In this document: one piece after another, positions 6,811-14,871 of the stretch
Numbering within the stretch: position 1 is the first letter of the stretch
Layout: each line of letters opens with the position of its first letter
DNA from: an uncultured Veillonella sp.
GTDB lineage: Bacteria > Bacillota > Negativicutes > Veillonellales > Veillonellaceae
Reading direction: 5' to 3'
Assembly (NCBI GenBank): GCA_915066865.1
Contig: CAJZEE010000019.1
Location: 1 to 26,404 of the forward strand
DNA length: 26,404 nucleotides
Position numbers and translations under genes: made by a program
The notes under the pieces: generated by a model
Seen by the model: only the letters and a program-made list of their open reading frames with translations
The model's database searches: none
Told to the model about the DNA's origin: nothing

Positions 6811-7610
6811 AGGCCAAGCCACCATAATGCAATCAGTATAATCGTAATCAAGACAACAGCACCGACGCCAATATAATCGACATAGGTAACTTGTAATTCT
6901 TTCATACGTGTACGATTGACGCCACCTCTATAGCAACGTGCTTCCATAGCGATAGCTAATTCATCGGCCCGTCGAAACGCACTAATAAATAATGGCACTA
7001 AAAGTGGCACCATGTTTTTTGCGCGTTGAATGATAGAGCCTGTCACAAAGTCTGCACCACGAGCAGATTGTGCTTTCATAATACGATCCGTCTCGTCCAA
7101 TAAGGTAGGGATGAAACGCAGCGCAATAGTCATCATCATAGCGAGCTCATGAGCAGGAACACCTATGCGACGGAACGGATTGAGCAAGTGCTCGATGCCA
7201 TCAGTTAAGCGAATTGGTGATGTAGTATAGGTCAACAAAGAGGAGAACAAGATTAAGAAGATTAAGCGTGCCGCCATTTGAAGGCCCATTGCCACGCCAT
7301 GGTCGGTAATATTAATAATCCCCCATTGAAAAATTGGATTGCCTGGTGTCGTAAAAATATGAATCCCCATAGTAAATACGATGATAATCCAAAGCGGTTT
7401 AATAGCAGACCACATCAGACGTAACGGCAAACGTGATAACAACATTGAAAAGATGGTGAACCCACCTACAACGCCATATGCCAATGGAGAATTCGCCAAG
7501 AATATGGCTACAACGAATATGGTAGTAGCAATAATCTTTGCGCGTGGATCCATGCGATGCAAGAAAGAGTTTCCTGGGAAGTATTGACCAATAGTAATAT
7601 TATTTAACAT
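6807..7610 (-). CDS. ecfT: ECF transporter transmembrane component EcfT
   Basis: The membrane scaffold of an energy-coupling-factor transporter, joining the two ATPases to exchangeable substrate-binding S-components. The 267-residue protein has several hydrophobic segments (for example near the N-terminus after FLHRMDPRAKI and at the C-terminal ALWWLGL end). It carries the two coupling motifs expected of EcfT, SARGAD and EARCYRGG, which contact the ATPase grooves. The start is the ATG at 7610 with AAGGAGGT about five bases upstream, inside the last codons of ecfA2 (11-base overlap); an earlier in-frame ATG at 7646 is not supported. No S-component is encoded in the window, so this is a shared (group II) energising module and its vitamin or metal substrates are unknown. 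Confidence 0.93.
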   Translation of the reverse strand: MLNNITIGQYFPGNSFLHRMDPRAKIIATTIFVVAIFLANSPLAYGVVGGFTIFSMLLSRLPLRLMWSAIKPLWIIIVFTMGIHIFTTPGNPIFQWGIINITDHGVAMGLQMAARLIFLILFSSLLTYTTSPIRLTDGIEHLLNPFRRIGVPAHELAMMMTIALRFIPTLLDETDRIMKAQSARGADFVTGSIIQRAKNMVPLLVPLFISAFRRADELAIAMEARCYRGGVNRTRMKELQVTYVDYIGVGAVVLITIILIALWWLGL

Positions 7611-8460
7611 GGTTACCTCCTTCGAGAATTGCTTGTACCGCATCATCTACAGATAGTACGCGATTAGACACATCAAGACCTTGTTCGCGCAAATATTCCA
7701 TGGTAACAGACACTGGCGGTACATCTACACCGACAGCCTGTAATTCATCACGATGATTATTAAAGATGTCCATCGGTTCACCATCGAGAACGATACGCCC
7801 TTTATCGAGTACTACAAGACGAGAAGCCATGCGAGAAATATCTTCCATATTGTGAGATACAAGAATTACAGTGATACCCTTTTCTTTATGAAGTCGAATG
7901 ATTTCTTCAAAGATTTCTTCCCGTCCAAATGGATCAAGACCAGCAGATGGTTCATCGAGCACGAGAAAATCTGGATCCATAGCCACTACGCCGGCAATAG
8001 CCACGCGGCGCATTTGACCACCAGATAAATGGAATGGAGAACGTTCTGCATATGTGTCATAATCGAGCCCTACGAACTTCATCGCATCTCGCACACGCTC
8101 GTCTACGTCATCAGCACTAAGCCCTAAATTTTTAGGACCAAAGGCGATATCTTGAGCGATGGTTTCTTCAAACAATTGATGTTCTGGATACTGGAATACC
8201 ATCCCCACCTTATGACGCATTTTTTTTGCTTCCTCTGTAGAAGCGCTAATATCTACACTATTGACAGTAACTGTACCAGTTGTAGGATGTAATAGCCCAT
8301 TTAGATGTTGTACAAAGGTGGATTTACCGGAACCAGTATGACCGATAACCCCTAGAAACTCCCCATTTTCAATGGTAAGAGATACACCCCGAAGTGCAGT
8401 CTTTTCAAAAGGGGTGCCCACGCCGTAGGTATATGTAATATTATCTAGTACGATTGCCAT
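7600..8460 (-). CDS. ecfA2: ECF transporter ATPase EcfA2
   Basis: One of two ABC ATPases driving the ECF transporter. The 286-residue protein contains Walker A GHTGSGKST (40-48), Q-loop Q90 (MVFQYPEHQLFEE), signature LSGGQ (145-149), Walker B FLVLDE (165-170) with catalytic Glu170, D-loop SAGLDP, and the switch His in VSHNMED. The FQYPEHQLF stretch after the Q-loop is characteristic of EcfA proteins. Its ATG shares one base with the ecfA1 stop (TAATG), which implies translational coupling. The C-terminal extension past the ATPase core (about 230-286) is normal for EcfA. The numbering as A2 follows gene order, second after ecfA1. Confidence 0.93.
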   Translation of the reverse strand: MAIVLDNITYTYGVGTPFEKTALRGVSLTIENGEFLGVIGHTGSGKSTFVQHLNGLLHPTTGTVTVNSVDISASTEEAKKMRHKVGMVFQYPEHQLFEETIAQDIAFGPKNLGLSADDVDERVRDAMKFVGLDYDTYAERSPFHLSGGQMRRVAIAGVVAMDPDFLVLDEPSAGLDPFGREEIFEEIIRLHKEKGITVILVSHNMEDISRMASRLVVLDKGRIVLDGEPMDIFNNHRDELQAVGVDVPPVSVTMEYLREQGLDVSNRVLSVDDAVQAILEGGNHVK

Positions 8461-9368
8461 TAGTGGGTTGCCTCCCCTCTTGAAGCATCTGTTGAGTGTA
8501 TAGCGGATAATTGTTTACCTAACTTTGAGCCTTTAAGGCCCTTTGCTAACTCTTCATTATTAATGATACTCTTACCCACTTCATAACCTTTAGCATTCAA
8601 TTTGAAAGCAATCTCAGAGGCTACCGGTACATCGAGGCCCAGCCCTTTTAAGGTATCTACATGGCTAAAAATTTCACGAGGCGTACCATCATGTAATTTC
8701 ACACCATTTTTCATAACCACAACTCGGTCTGCCGTAACAGCTTCCTCCATGAAGTGCGTAATATATACAATCGTAATGCCCTCTTCCTTATTGAGCTTGT
8801 GAACTGTTTCAAGCACTTCGCGGCGACCTTTTGGATCGAGCATCGCTGTTGGTTCATCAAGAACGATGCAATCAGGCTTCATCGCTAATACACCTGCGAT
8901 AGCAATACGTTGTTTTTGTCCGCCCGATAATAAATGGGGACCATGTTCTCTATATTCAGTCATATTAACAGCAGCTAACGCTGCATCGACACGTTGTCTA
9001 ATTTCTGCACTAGGAATACCTAAGTTTTCTGGACCAAAGGCAACGTCCTCCTCTACAACGGCCGCTACGATTTGGTTATCAGGATTTTGGAATACCATTC
9101 CTACATGTTGGCGAATATTCCAAATATGCGCTTCATCCCGCGTATCAAAGCCACATACATTGATATGACCTTCACTAGGTTGTAATAACACATTAAAATG
9201 CTTGGCAAGCGTACTTTTACCACTGCCATTAGTGCCAATGATACAAACAAATTCACCACGCTTAATGGATAGATTCACATCATCCAAGGCACGTACATCA
9301 TTGCCGTTTTCATCAGTATAAATATGACTCATATGATTGACCTCAATCATAATGTCTTGTTCATTCAT
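8460..9368 (-). CDS. ecfA1: ECF transporter ATPase EcfA1
   Basis: The first ATPase of the ECF module, 302 residues from the preferred start. Visible are Walker A GTNGSGKST, the Q-loop segment MVFQNPDNQIVA, signature LSGGQKQR (147-154), Walker B CIVLDEPTAMLDP with Glu172, and switch His in YITHFMEEA. FQNPDNQ marks the EcfA1 type. An ATG at 9380 lies in frame, but the ATG at 9368 has GAGG six bases upstream and is chosen. It heads the ecf-truA unit after the terminator of rplQ, so it probably has its own promoter in 9369-9606. It forms a heterodimer with EcfA2 by family knowledge. Confidence 0.93.
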   Translation of the reverse strand: MNEQDIMIEVNHMSHIYTDENGNDVRALDDVNLSIKRGEFVCIIGTNGSGKSTLAKHFNVLLQPSEGHINVCGFDTRDEAHIWNIRQHVGMVFQNPDNQIVAAVVEEDVAFGPENLGIPSAEIRQRVDAALAAVNMTEYREHGPHLLSGGQKQRIAIAGVLAMKPDCIVLDEPTAMLDPKGRREVLETVHKLNKEEGITIVYITHFMEEAVTADRVVVMKNGVKLHDGTPREIFSHVDTLKGLGLDVPVASEIAFKLNAKGYEVGKSIINNEELAKGLKGSKLGKQLSAIHSTDASRGEATH

Positions 9369-9571
9369 GGATAACCTCATATCTTTCTAGTCAATTTCGT
9401 TTCTATGAAAGTAGAACCATTTGCATCATCTATCATACTCATGTTGTGCATAATCCCCATATTTCAATTTATCCTATTTAATAGAACTTGAATTTAATAA
9501 TGTCTTAGATATTATGCAAAAGGTTGACAATACATATTCATCCTTTACGATAACTGCTAACATATTACGAT

Positions 9572-9593
9572 ATTATACTAGTCGATTGTACCA
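9572..9593 (-). promoter_or_regulatory. Candidate -10 elements for the ecf-truA operon
   Basis: Two -10-like hexamers lie just past the rplQ terminator on the minus strand: TGGTACAAT (9593-9585, with TGn extension) and TATAAT (9577-9572). Neither has a good -35 at 16-18 bases. The rest of the 238 bases between the terminator and ecfA1 is AT-rich, with no riboswitch or ORF I can support. Confidence 0.35.
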
Positions 9594-9606
9594 TAAAATT
9601 GACAAT

Positions 9607-9642
9607 AAAAAAACGGTGCTGCAACATAAGTTACAACACCGT
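9607..9642 (-). terminator. Terminator of the ribosomal superoperon, after rplQ
   Basis: On the minus strand ACGGTG...CACCGT form the base of a stem with two internal mismatches and a four-base loop, followed by seven T. It begins 10 bases past the rplQ stop and closes the long ribosomal operon. Confidence 0.8.
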
Positions 9643-9652
9643 ATGAGTTTGA

Positions 9653-9988
9653 TTAAACTAACTCGATAATAGCCAAAGGTGCAGCGTCACCTTTGCGAAG
9701 ACCAGTTTTGATTACACGAGTGTAACCGCCTTGACGGTCTGCATATTTTGGAGCAATTGTATCAAACAATTTTTTTACTACACTTTCATCCATGAGGTAT
9801 GCAAGAACTTGGCGACGTGCATGAAGATCACCACGTTTAGCCAAAGTTACCATTTGATCAGCTAAAGAACGAAGTTCTTTCGCTTTAGCTTCAGTCGTTT
9901 CAATACGCTCATATTGGAAGAAAGATGTTAACATGCTACGGAACAACGCTTTACGAGCGGAGCTGTCGCGGCCTAATTTTCTGTACAT
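9653..9988 (-). CDS. rplQ: 50S ribosomal protein L17
   Basis: A 111-residue large-subunit protein that binds near the exit of the peptide tunnel in the 50S particle. The start MYRKLGRDSSARKALFRSM and the end GYTRVIKTGLRKGDAAPLAIIEL are the L17 signatures. The length is close to the short bacterial form (about 112-127). AAGGAGG lies about eight bases before the ATG, in the 12-base gap after rpoA. It is the last gene of the alpha operon and is followed at once by a terminator. Confidence 0.96.
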   Translation of the reverse strand: MYRKLGRDSSARKALFRSMLTSFFQYERIETTEAKAKELRSLADQMVTLAKRGDLHARRQVLAYLMDESVVKKLFDTIAPKYADRQGGYTRVIKTGLRKGDAAPLAIIELV

Positions 9989-10000
9989 TCGTCTTCCTCC

Positions 10001-11005
10001 TTATTCGCCTTTTTGTTTAAGTTGAAAACCACCTGGATGATTATTGAGTTTTTCCTCAATTTCATCGATAGATTTTTTACCTAAGTTGCGAACTTTTCCT
10101 AAGTCATCAATGGTTTTGTCTAGCAAGTCTGCAATTGTATTAATGCCAGCACGTTTCAAGCAGTTATACGCACGAACAGAGAGTTCCAACTCATCGATGG
10201 AAATCTTTGCTGGGCCGTCATCTACAGCTGGTTCTTCATTATCGGAACCTACTGGATCTATAACGATACCGCCTTCACCAGTGTTTACATCTACAACATC
10301 TGCAGAATGCGCTAATTTAGTGAAGTTCCCTAAATAACCAATCATAATGGCAGCAGATTTTGCCACTGCATCAGCAGCAGTAATGGAGCCATCAGTCCAA
10401 ACTTCTAATGTAAGTTTGTCGAAGTCCATTTCATTGCCTACACGAACATCACTCACTTCGTATTTAGCACGAAGAATTGGAGAGAAGATGGAATCGATTG
10501 GAATACAACCAATAACATCAGTATCTTTTTTATTCTTCGTTGAAGGAACATAGCCTTTACCTCGTTCGATTACTACGTCCATTACGAGATGAGCTGTCTC
10601 ATCCATTGTCGCAATCACGAGTTCAGGATTCAATACTTCTACCTCTGGTGGGAATTGTTCAGCCAAATCAGCAGCTGTCAATATTCCATCCTTTTGGAAG
10701 TCAAAATGAACTTCCAAAGGTAATTGTGCTTCTTCTTCAACTTTGATGCACAATTGCTTTAAGTTAAGGATGATATCCGTAACGTCTTCGCGAATACCAG
10801 GAATAGTAGAGAATTCATGAAGAACTCCATCAATTTTGATAGAGGTGATAGCTGCCCCATCCAAGGATGAAAGCAAAATTCTGCGTAAGCTATTACCGAG
10901 AGTGATACCATAACCACGATCTAATGGTTCACATACGAACTTACCATAACGACCGCCATCGGCGATGTCCACTTTCTCGATTTTAAGTTTCTTTTCTTCG
11001 CTCAT
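10001..11005 (-). CDS. rpoA: DNA-directed RNA polymerase subunit alpha
   Basis: Alpha subunit, 334 residues: the N-terminal assembly domain (with RYGKFVCEPLDRGYGITLGNSLRRILLSSL near the start), an acidic linker (GSDNEEPAVDDG) and a C-terminal helix-hairpin-helix domain. The latter contains ELSVRAYNCLKRAGI and VRNLGKKSIDEIEEKL, the surface that contacts UP elements and activators. The frame can begin at an ATG at 11029, but AGGAGG sits nine bases before the ATG at 11005 and abuts an intervening ATG at 11014, so MSEEKKLKIE is the likely N-terminus. It lies between rpsK and rplQ, with no rpsD between rpsK and rpoA. A possible internal promoter precedes it. Confidence 0.97.
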   Translation of the reverse strand: MSEEKKLKIEKVDIADGGRYGKFVCEPLDRGYGITLGNSLRRILLSSLDGAAITSIKIDGVLHEFSTIPGIREDVTDIILNLKQLCIKVEEEAQLPLEVHFDFQKDGILTAADLAEQFPPEVEVLNPELVIATMDETAHLVMDVVIERGKGYVPSTKNKKDTDVIGCIPIDSIFSPILRAKYEVSDVRVGNEMDFDKLTLEVWTDGSITAADAVAKSAAIMIGYLGNFTKLAHSADVVDVNTGEGGIVIDPVGSDNEEPAVDDGPAKISIDELELSVRAYNCLKRAGINTIADLLDKTIDDLGKVRNLGKKSIDEIEEKLNNHPGGFQLKQKGE

Positions 11006-11042
11006 CAGGAACATCCTCCTATATAACACACGTTCATAGTTA

Positions 11043-11051
11043 ATTATAGCA
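11043..11051 (-). promoter_or_regulatory. Possible internal extended -10 promoter before rpoA
   Basis: TGCTATAAT on the minus strand, a consensus -10 with TGn extension, lies in the 70-base gap between rpsK and rpoA, the widest gap inside the ribosomal cluster after the rpsJ leader. No good -35 is present. It would give rpoA-rplQ some independent transcription. Confidence 0.35.
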
Positions 11052-11075
11052 CCGTATCATATCGGTCGCTATAAA

Positions 11076-11465
11076 TTATACACGACGGCGTTTTGGAGGG
11101 CGACAACCATTGTGAGGAATTGGAGTTACGTCTTTAATGGAAGTAACTTCAAGACCTGCAGCTTGTAAAGCACGGATTGCAGCTTCACGGCCGGATCCAG
11201 GACCTTTTACGAATACTTCAACAGTGCGAAGGCCATGTTCCATTGCAGCTTTAGCAGCTTGTTCAGCAGCCATTTGAGCAGCAAATGGAGTGGATTTACG
11301 AGAACCACGGAAGCCCAAGCCACCAGCGGAAGCCCAAGACAACGCATTACCGTTTGTATCTGTCAAAGTTACGATAGTGTTATTGAATGTAGAACGAATA
11401 TGAGCCGCACCGGATTCAATATGTTTCTTTTCTTTTCTTTTAGTTCTAACAACTTTTTTAGCCAC
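11076..11465 (-). CDS. rpsK: 30S ribosomal protein S11
   Basis: A 129-residue platform protein of the 30S subunit that contacts 16S rRNA near the E site and the mRNA exit. NTIVTLTDTNGNALSWASAGGLGFRGSRKSTPFAAQ and the C-terminal DVTPIPHNGCRPPKRRRV are diagnostic (only parts quoted). The start codon is GTG at 11465, with AAGGAGG about eight bases upstream, giving MAKKVVRTKRK. It follows rpsM by 19 bases. Confidence 0.97.
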   Translation of the reverse strand: MAKKVVRTKRKEKKHIESGAAHIRSTFNNTIVTLTDTNGNALSWASAGGLGFRGSRKSTPFAAQMAAEQAAKAAMEHGLRTVEVFVKGPGSGREAAIRALQAAGLEVTSIKDVTPIPHNGCRPPKRRRV

Positions 11466-11484
11466 GCTTTATCCCTCCTTTATC

Positions 11485-11853
11485 TTATTTCTTTTTACCA
11501 GCAATTGCTTTTCTAGGACCTTTGCGAGTACGTGCATTCGTTTTAGTACGTTGACCACGAAGTGGTAAACCCATACGATGACGTTTGCCTCGATAGGAGT
11601 TGATTTCAATTAAGCGTTTAATGTTAAGAGCTTCTTCACGACGAAGGTCACCTTCTACTTTGTAATCAGCATCTAACAATTCACGGATTTTCGCTACTTC
11701 ATCTTCAGAAAGATCGCGAACGCGTGTGTCAGGATTGATGCCAGTTTTAGCAATAATTTCAGATGCTAAAGTCGGACCAATACCATAAATATAAGTTAAA
11801 CCAATTTCCACTCGTTTATCACGAGGTAAATCTACACCGGCGATACGTGCCAT
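11485..11853 (-). CDS. rpsM: 30S ribosomal protein S13
   Basis: A 122-residue head protein of the 30S subunit that makes bridges to the 50S subunit and contacts P-site tRNA with its basic tail. MARIAGVDLPRDKRVEIGLTY at the start is diagnostic, as are the GLPLRGQRTKTNARTRKG stretch and the lysine-rich C-terminus. AGGAGGT lies about ten bases before the ATG. The basic tail ends KAIAGKKK as usual. Confidence 0.97.
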   Translation of the reverse strand: MARIAGVDLPRDKRVEIGLTYIYGIGPTLASEIIAKTGINPDTRVRDLSEDEVAKIRELLDADYKVEGDLRREEALNIKRLIEINSYRGKRHRMGLPLRGQRTKTNARTRKGPRKAIAGKKK

Positions 11854-11876
11854 CTAATCATCCACCTCCTATCAGA

Positions 11877-11990
11877 TTATCCTTGTTTTTGTTTATGTTT
11901 TGGATTTTCGCAAATAACCATTACACGGCCTTTGCGTTTAATGATTTTACATTTTTCGCATATCTTTTTAACTGATGGTTGAACCTTCAT
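11877..11990 (-). CDS. rpmJ: 50S ribosomal protein L36 (zinc-binding form)
   Basis: A 37-residue protein between infA and rpsM, the standard position. It begins MKVQPSVKKICEKCKI and ends VICENPKHKQKQG. Cys11, Cys14, Cys27 and His32 form the zinc ribbon, so this is the C+ form. GGAGG lies about five bases before the ATG. It binds 23S rRNA in the 50S subunit. Both ends are read directly: ATG at 11990 and TAA at 11877-11879. Confidence 0.96.
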   Translation of the reverse strand: MKVQPSVKKICEKCKIIKRKGRVMVICENPKHKQKQG

Positions 11991-12016
11991 TAGTACCTCC
12001 TTTGTGGACCCTATGC

Positions 12017-12235
12017 TTATTTAAAGCGATAGGTGATGCGACCACGATTTAAGTCATACGGTGTCAGTTCCATAGTAACTTTATCACCAGGAAGAATACG
12101 GATAAAATTCATACGCATTTTACCTGACACATGAGCCAATACGATATGACCATTTTCCAATTCAACTTGGAACATGGCATTCGGTAATGCCTCAACGACC
12201 GTACCTTCCACCTCAATAACGTCTTCTTTTGACAT
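12017..12235 (-). CDS. infA: Translation initiation factor IF-1
   Basis: A 72-residue single-domain OB-fold protein that binds the 30S A site during initiation. The full family length is present, from MSKEDVIEVEGTVVEALPNA through HVSGKMRMNFIRILPGD to the end DLNRGRITYRFK. GGAGG lies seven bases before the ATG. It lies between map and rpmJ as in most Firmicutes; the extra KOW-domain gene found between map and infA in some Bacilli and Clostridia is absent. Confidence 0.97.
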   Translation of the reverse strand: MSKEDVIEVEGTVVEALPNAMFQVELENGHIVLAHVSGKMRMNFIRILPGDKVTMELTPYDLNRGRITYRFK

Positions 12236-12257
12236 ATCTTTTCCTCCGGTTACCTGT

Positions 12258-13028
12258 TTATTTAATTAACCGCGGTTCTTCCCGCATAGTTAATATTTCA
12301 GGGCCGTTTTCTGTAACAACCACTGTATGTTCGAAATGAGCAGCAGGTTTACCATCTACTGTAACTGCTGTCCAGTCATCCCCTAATACACGAACACGGT
12401 GAGTACCTAATGTAATCATCGGTTCAATACACAATACCATACCTGGTTTCATAAGAGGTCCTTGATCAGGACTACCATAGTTTGGTATTTGCGGATCTTC
12501 ATGCATTTCGCGGCCTAAACCATGACCTACGAAGTCGCGTACGACACCGTAACCATGTTTCTCACAATACGTTTGAACAGCGTGACCGATAGCACCAATA
12601 CGGTTACCGACTTTCACTTGTTCAATTCCCTTGAACAGACTTTCCTCTGTAACTTTTAACAATTTCATCACATCGGGTTTGACGTGACCGATAGGAATCG
12701 TCACAGCCGAATCGCCGTGATATCCATCAATAGATGATACGAGATCAATACTGAGGACATCGCCGTTTTTAAGCTTACGCTTAGCGCTCGGAATACCATG
12801 AACGACTTCTTCGTTAATAGAAGCACAGATTGTAGCGGGGAATCCATAGTACCCTTTACAACTTGGTATACCACCGTGGCTGCGAATATATTCTTCGGCA
12901 ATTGTATCTAACTCAAGCGTCGTGATGCCAGGTTTAGCCTTTTTTACTAACAAGGACAACGTGTCTGCTGTAAGCTTACTTGCCTTGCGGATACATTCAA
13001 TCTCATGGGGCGATTTTAAAATAATCAT
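12258..13028 (-). CDS. map: Methionine aminopeptidase, type I
   Basis: Removes the initiator Met from nascent proteins with small second residues. The 256-residue protein has the five metal ligands of the family: Asp95 (VLSIDLV), Asp106 (YHGDSA), His169 (FVGHGLG), Glu202 (LCIEPM) and Glu233 (HFEHTVV). The substrate-side His78 (EEVVHGIP) is also present. The segment CKGYYGFPATICASINE is diagnostic of type Ia, with no zinc-finger N-terminal extension. It starts three bases after the adk stop, with its binding site inside adk. The secY-adk-map order is standard. Confidence 0.96.
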   Translation of the reverse strand: MIILKSPHEIECIRKASKLTADTLSLLVKKAKPGITTLELDTIAEEYIRSHGGIPSCKGYYGFPATICASINEEVVHGIPSAKRKLKNGDVLSIDLVSSIDGYHGDSAVTIPIGHVKPDVMKLLKVTEESLFKGIEQVKVGNRIGAIGHAVQTYCEKHGYGVVRDFVGHGLGREMHEDPQIPNYGSPDQGPLMKPGMVLCIEPMITLGTHRVRVLGDDWTAVTVDGKPAAHFEHTVVVTENGPEILTMREEPRLIK

Positions 13029-13031
13029 AGA

Positions 13032-13595
13032 TTATTTCTCCAACGCCTTAATGATGTCAGCAAATACTGCGTCTACATCTTGTAAACCATTAATTTCTTG
13101 ATATAATCCGCTATTGCGATAGTAATCAATTAACGGTTTAGTAGATTCTTCGTACACAGCTAGACGTTTCTGTACTGTTTCAGGGTTATCATCAGCACGA
13201 TTTTCTAGAACAGCTCGTTCGCTAATACGTTTAACCAATTCCTCGGAAGGAACGTTTAAGTTAAGTACAGCGTCCAAAGAAATTCCTAATTCTTTAAGGA
13301 TTGCATCCAAGGATACAGCTTGCGCTGTAGTTCTTGGAAATCCATCAAGAATAAATCCAGATTTGCAGTCATCTTTCACCAAGCGATCACGTACGATACC
13401 AACAGTTACACTGTCTGGTACCAATTGACCAGCATCGATGTATTTCTTAGCCTCAACTCCAAGAGGTGTTTCGTTCTTAATCGCAGCGCGGAACATATCA
13501 CCTGTTGAAATTTGGGGAATACCGTATTTTTCAATAAGTCGAGCTGCCTGAGTGCCTTTACCTGCACCAGGAGGTCCCATTAATAAAATATACAT
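13032..13595 (-). CDS. adk: Adenylate kinase, short-LID form
   Basis: Converts ATP and AMP to two ADP in the cytoplasm. The 187-residue protein has the P-loop GPPGAGKGTQA (7-17), the AMP-binding stretch QISTGDMFR, GFILDGFPRTTAQA and RADDNPETVQKRL. The usual long form in Firmicutes has about 215 residues, with a LID domain often carrying a four-Cys zinc site. Here the LID between RISER and NRADDN is reduced to a few residues, as in the short forms of actinobacteria, cyanobacteria and vertebrate AK1. It lies 12 bases after secY. Function is not in doubt. Confidence 0.96.
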   Translation of the reverse strand: MYILLMGPPGAGKGTQAARLIEKYGIPQISTGDMFRAAIKNETPLGVEAKKYIDAGQLVPDSVTVGIVRDRLVKDDCKSGFILDGFPRTTAQAVSLDAILKELGISLDAVLNLNVPSEELVKRISERAVLENRADDNPETVQKRLAVYEESTKPLIDYYRNSGLYQEINGLQDVDAVFADIIKALEK

Positions 13596-13607
13596 ATCGT
13601 TTCCCTC

Positions 13608-14870
13608 CTATTTCACAAAGCCTTTATAGTGGCGTGTTACCATGAGCGACTCAATTTGTTGCATTGTATCAAGTGCTACACCTACAACGATAAGAAGAGC
13701 CGTACCACCAAAGTATACGCCTTGGACGCCGGTTATACTACCGAGGAAATTCGGTATAATAGCAACGACAGCTAAGAATACAGCGCCAGCCAAAGTGATC
13801 TTGGTCATCACGTTATCCACATAATCAGCAGTTGGTTTACCCGCACGAATACCTGGGATAAAACCACCGTATTTTTTCATATTATCTGCCATATCTGTAA
13901 TGTTGATAGAGATTGCAGTATAGAAATACGTAAAGATAAAGATCAATATCGCATACAATGCCGTTTGTAACGGCGTCCCCCATGTAAATAAATCAGCAGC
14001 TTTATGAACAAATTCATTGTCAATAAATTGTGCAATTGTTACAGGGAACATCAACACAGATGACGCAAAGATAATTGGGATTACACCTGCCTGATTGACT
14101 TTCAACGGCAAGAATGTAGAGTGACCACCGTACATTTTACGCCCTACTACGCGTTTTGCGTATTGGATAGGAATGCGACGTTGGCCTTGTGTAACTGCCA
14201 CTACGACAGCGATCATCGCAAGTGCAATTACAGCAAATAAGAATGCTTGGAACATGTTAATGGTTCCGTTTTGGATATATTGATAAATAGTTTCGAGACC
14301 ATCTGGCAATCGAGCTACGATACCAGCAAAGATGATCAAGGAAATACCATTACCTATACCATATGCTGTGATTTGCTCACCAATCCACATCAACAAACAT
14401 GTGCCTGCTGTGAGGATGATGGCCACAACGAATACGCTAAGGAAATCATTATTTACCAAAGCGTTGTTTGCTCTAAGAGCAAATGCCATACCAGCGGCTT
14501 GTACAAAGCCAAGGACTACGGTGCCATAACGAGTTACCTTCGCTATTTTCTTACGCCCGTCTTCACCATCTTTACTCCATGCTTCAAACTGAGGAACTAC
14601 AGACTGAAGCAGTTGCATGATGATGGAAGCATTAATGTAAGGGGTAATACTCATCGCAAAGATAGAGAACTTACTTAGCGCACCACCAGCAAACAAGTCT
14701 AATAGACCAAATAGGTTACCGGATGTAAACAAGGATTCGATAACAGATGCATCTACACCTGGTACTGGGATGTGAATGCCGGCTCTAAACACAGCAAACA
14801 TCATCAATGTGTACAAAATCTTGTTACGTAACTCAGTAATCTTAAAGATGTTCGAGAGGCTATCTAGCAC
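13608..14870 (-). CDS. secY: Protein translocase subunit SecY
   Basis: The channel subunit of the SecYEG translocon in the cytoplasmic membrane. The 420-residue protein has the ten-helix hydrophobic pattern. It shows IPVPGVDASVIESL after TM1, the plug region LLDLFAGGALSKFSIFAMSITPYI, and the cytosolic loop QGQRRIPIQYAKRVVGRKMYGG. The late PTADYVDNVMTKITLAG segment and a short tail ending MVTRHYKGFVK are also typical. The start is GTG at 14870, one base after the rplO stop, with an AGGTGAT-type site inside rplO. Its place between rplO and adk is standard. Confidence 0.97.
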   Translation of the reverse strand: MLDSLSNIFKITELRNKILYTLMMFAVFRAGIHIPVPGVDASVIESLFTSGNLFGLLDLFAGGALSKFSIFAMSITPYINASIIMQLLQSVVPQFEAWSKDGEDGRKKIAKVTRYGTVVLGFVQAAGMAFALRANNALVNNDFLSVFVVAIILTAGTCLLMWIGEQITAYGIGNGISLIIFAGIVARLPDGLETIYQYIQNGTINMFQAFLFAVIALAMIAVVVAVTQGQRRIPIQYAKRVVGRKMYGGHSTFLPLKVNQAGVIPIIFASSVLMFPVTIAQFIDNEFVHKAADLFTWGTPLQTALYAILIFIFTYFYTAISINITDMADNMKKYGGFIPGIRAGKPTADYVDNVMTKITLAGAVFLAVVAIIPNFLGSITGVQGVYFGGTALLIVVGVALDTMQQIESLMVTRHYKGFVK

Positions 14871-14871
14871 C

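Noticed and set aside
9523..9549. TTGACA with a TACGAT 16 bases later on the plus strand between ecfA1 and rplQ
   Set aside because: It would transcribe only into the rplQ terminator and antisense to the ribosomal operon. The -10 is poor, and such pairs are frequent in AT-rich spacers.
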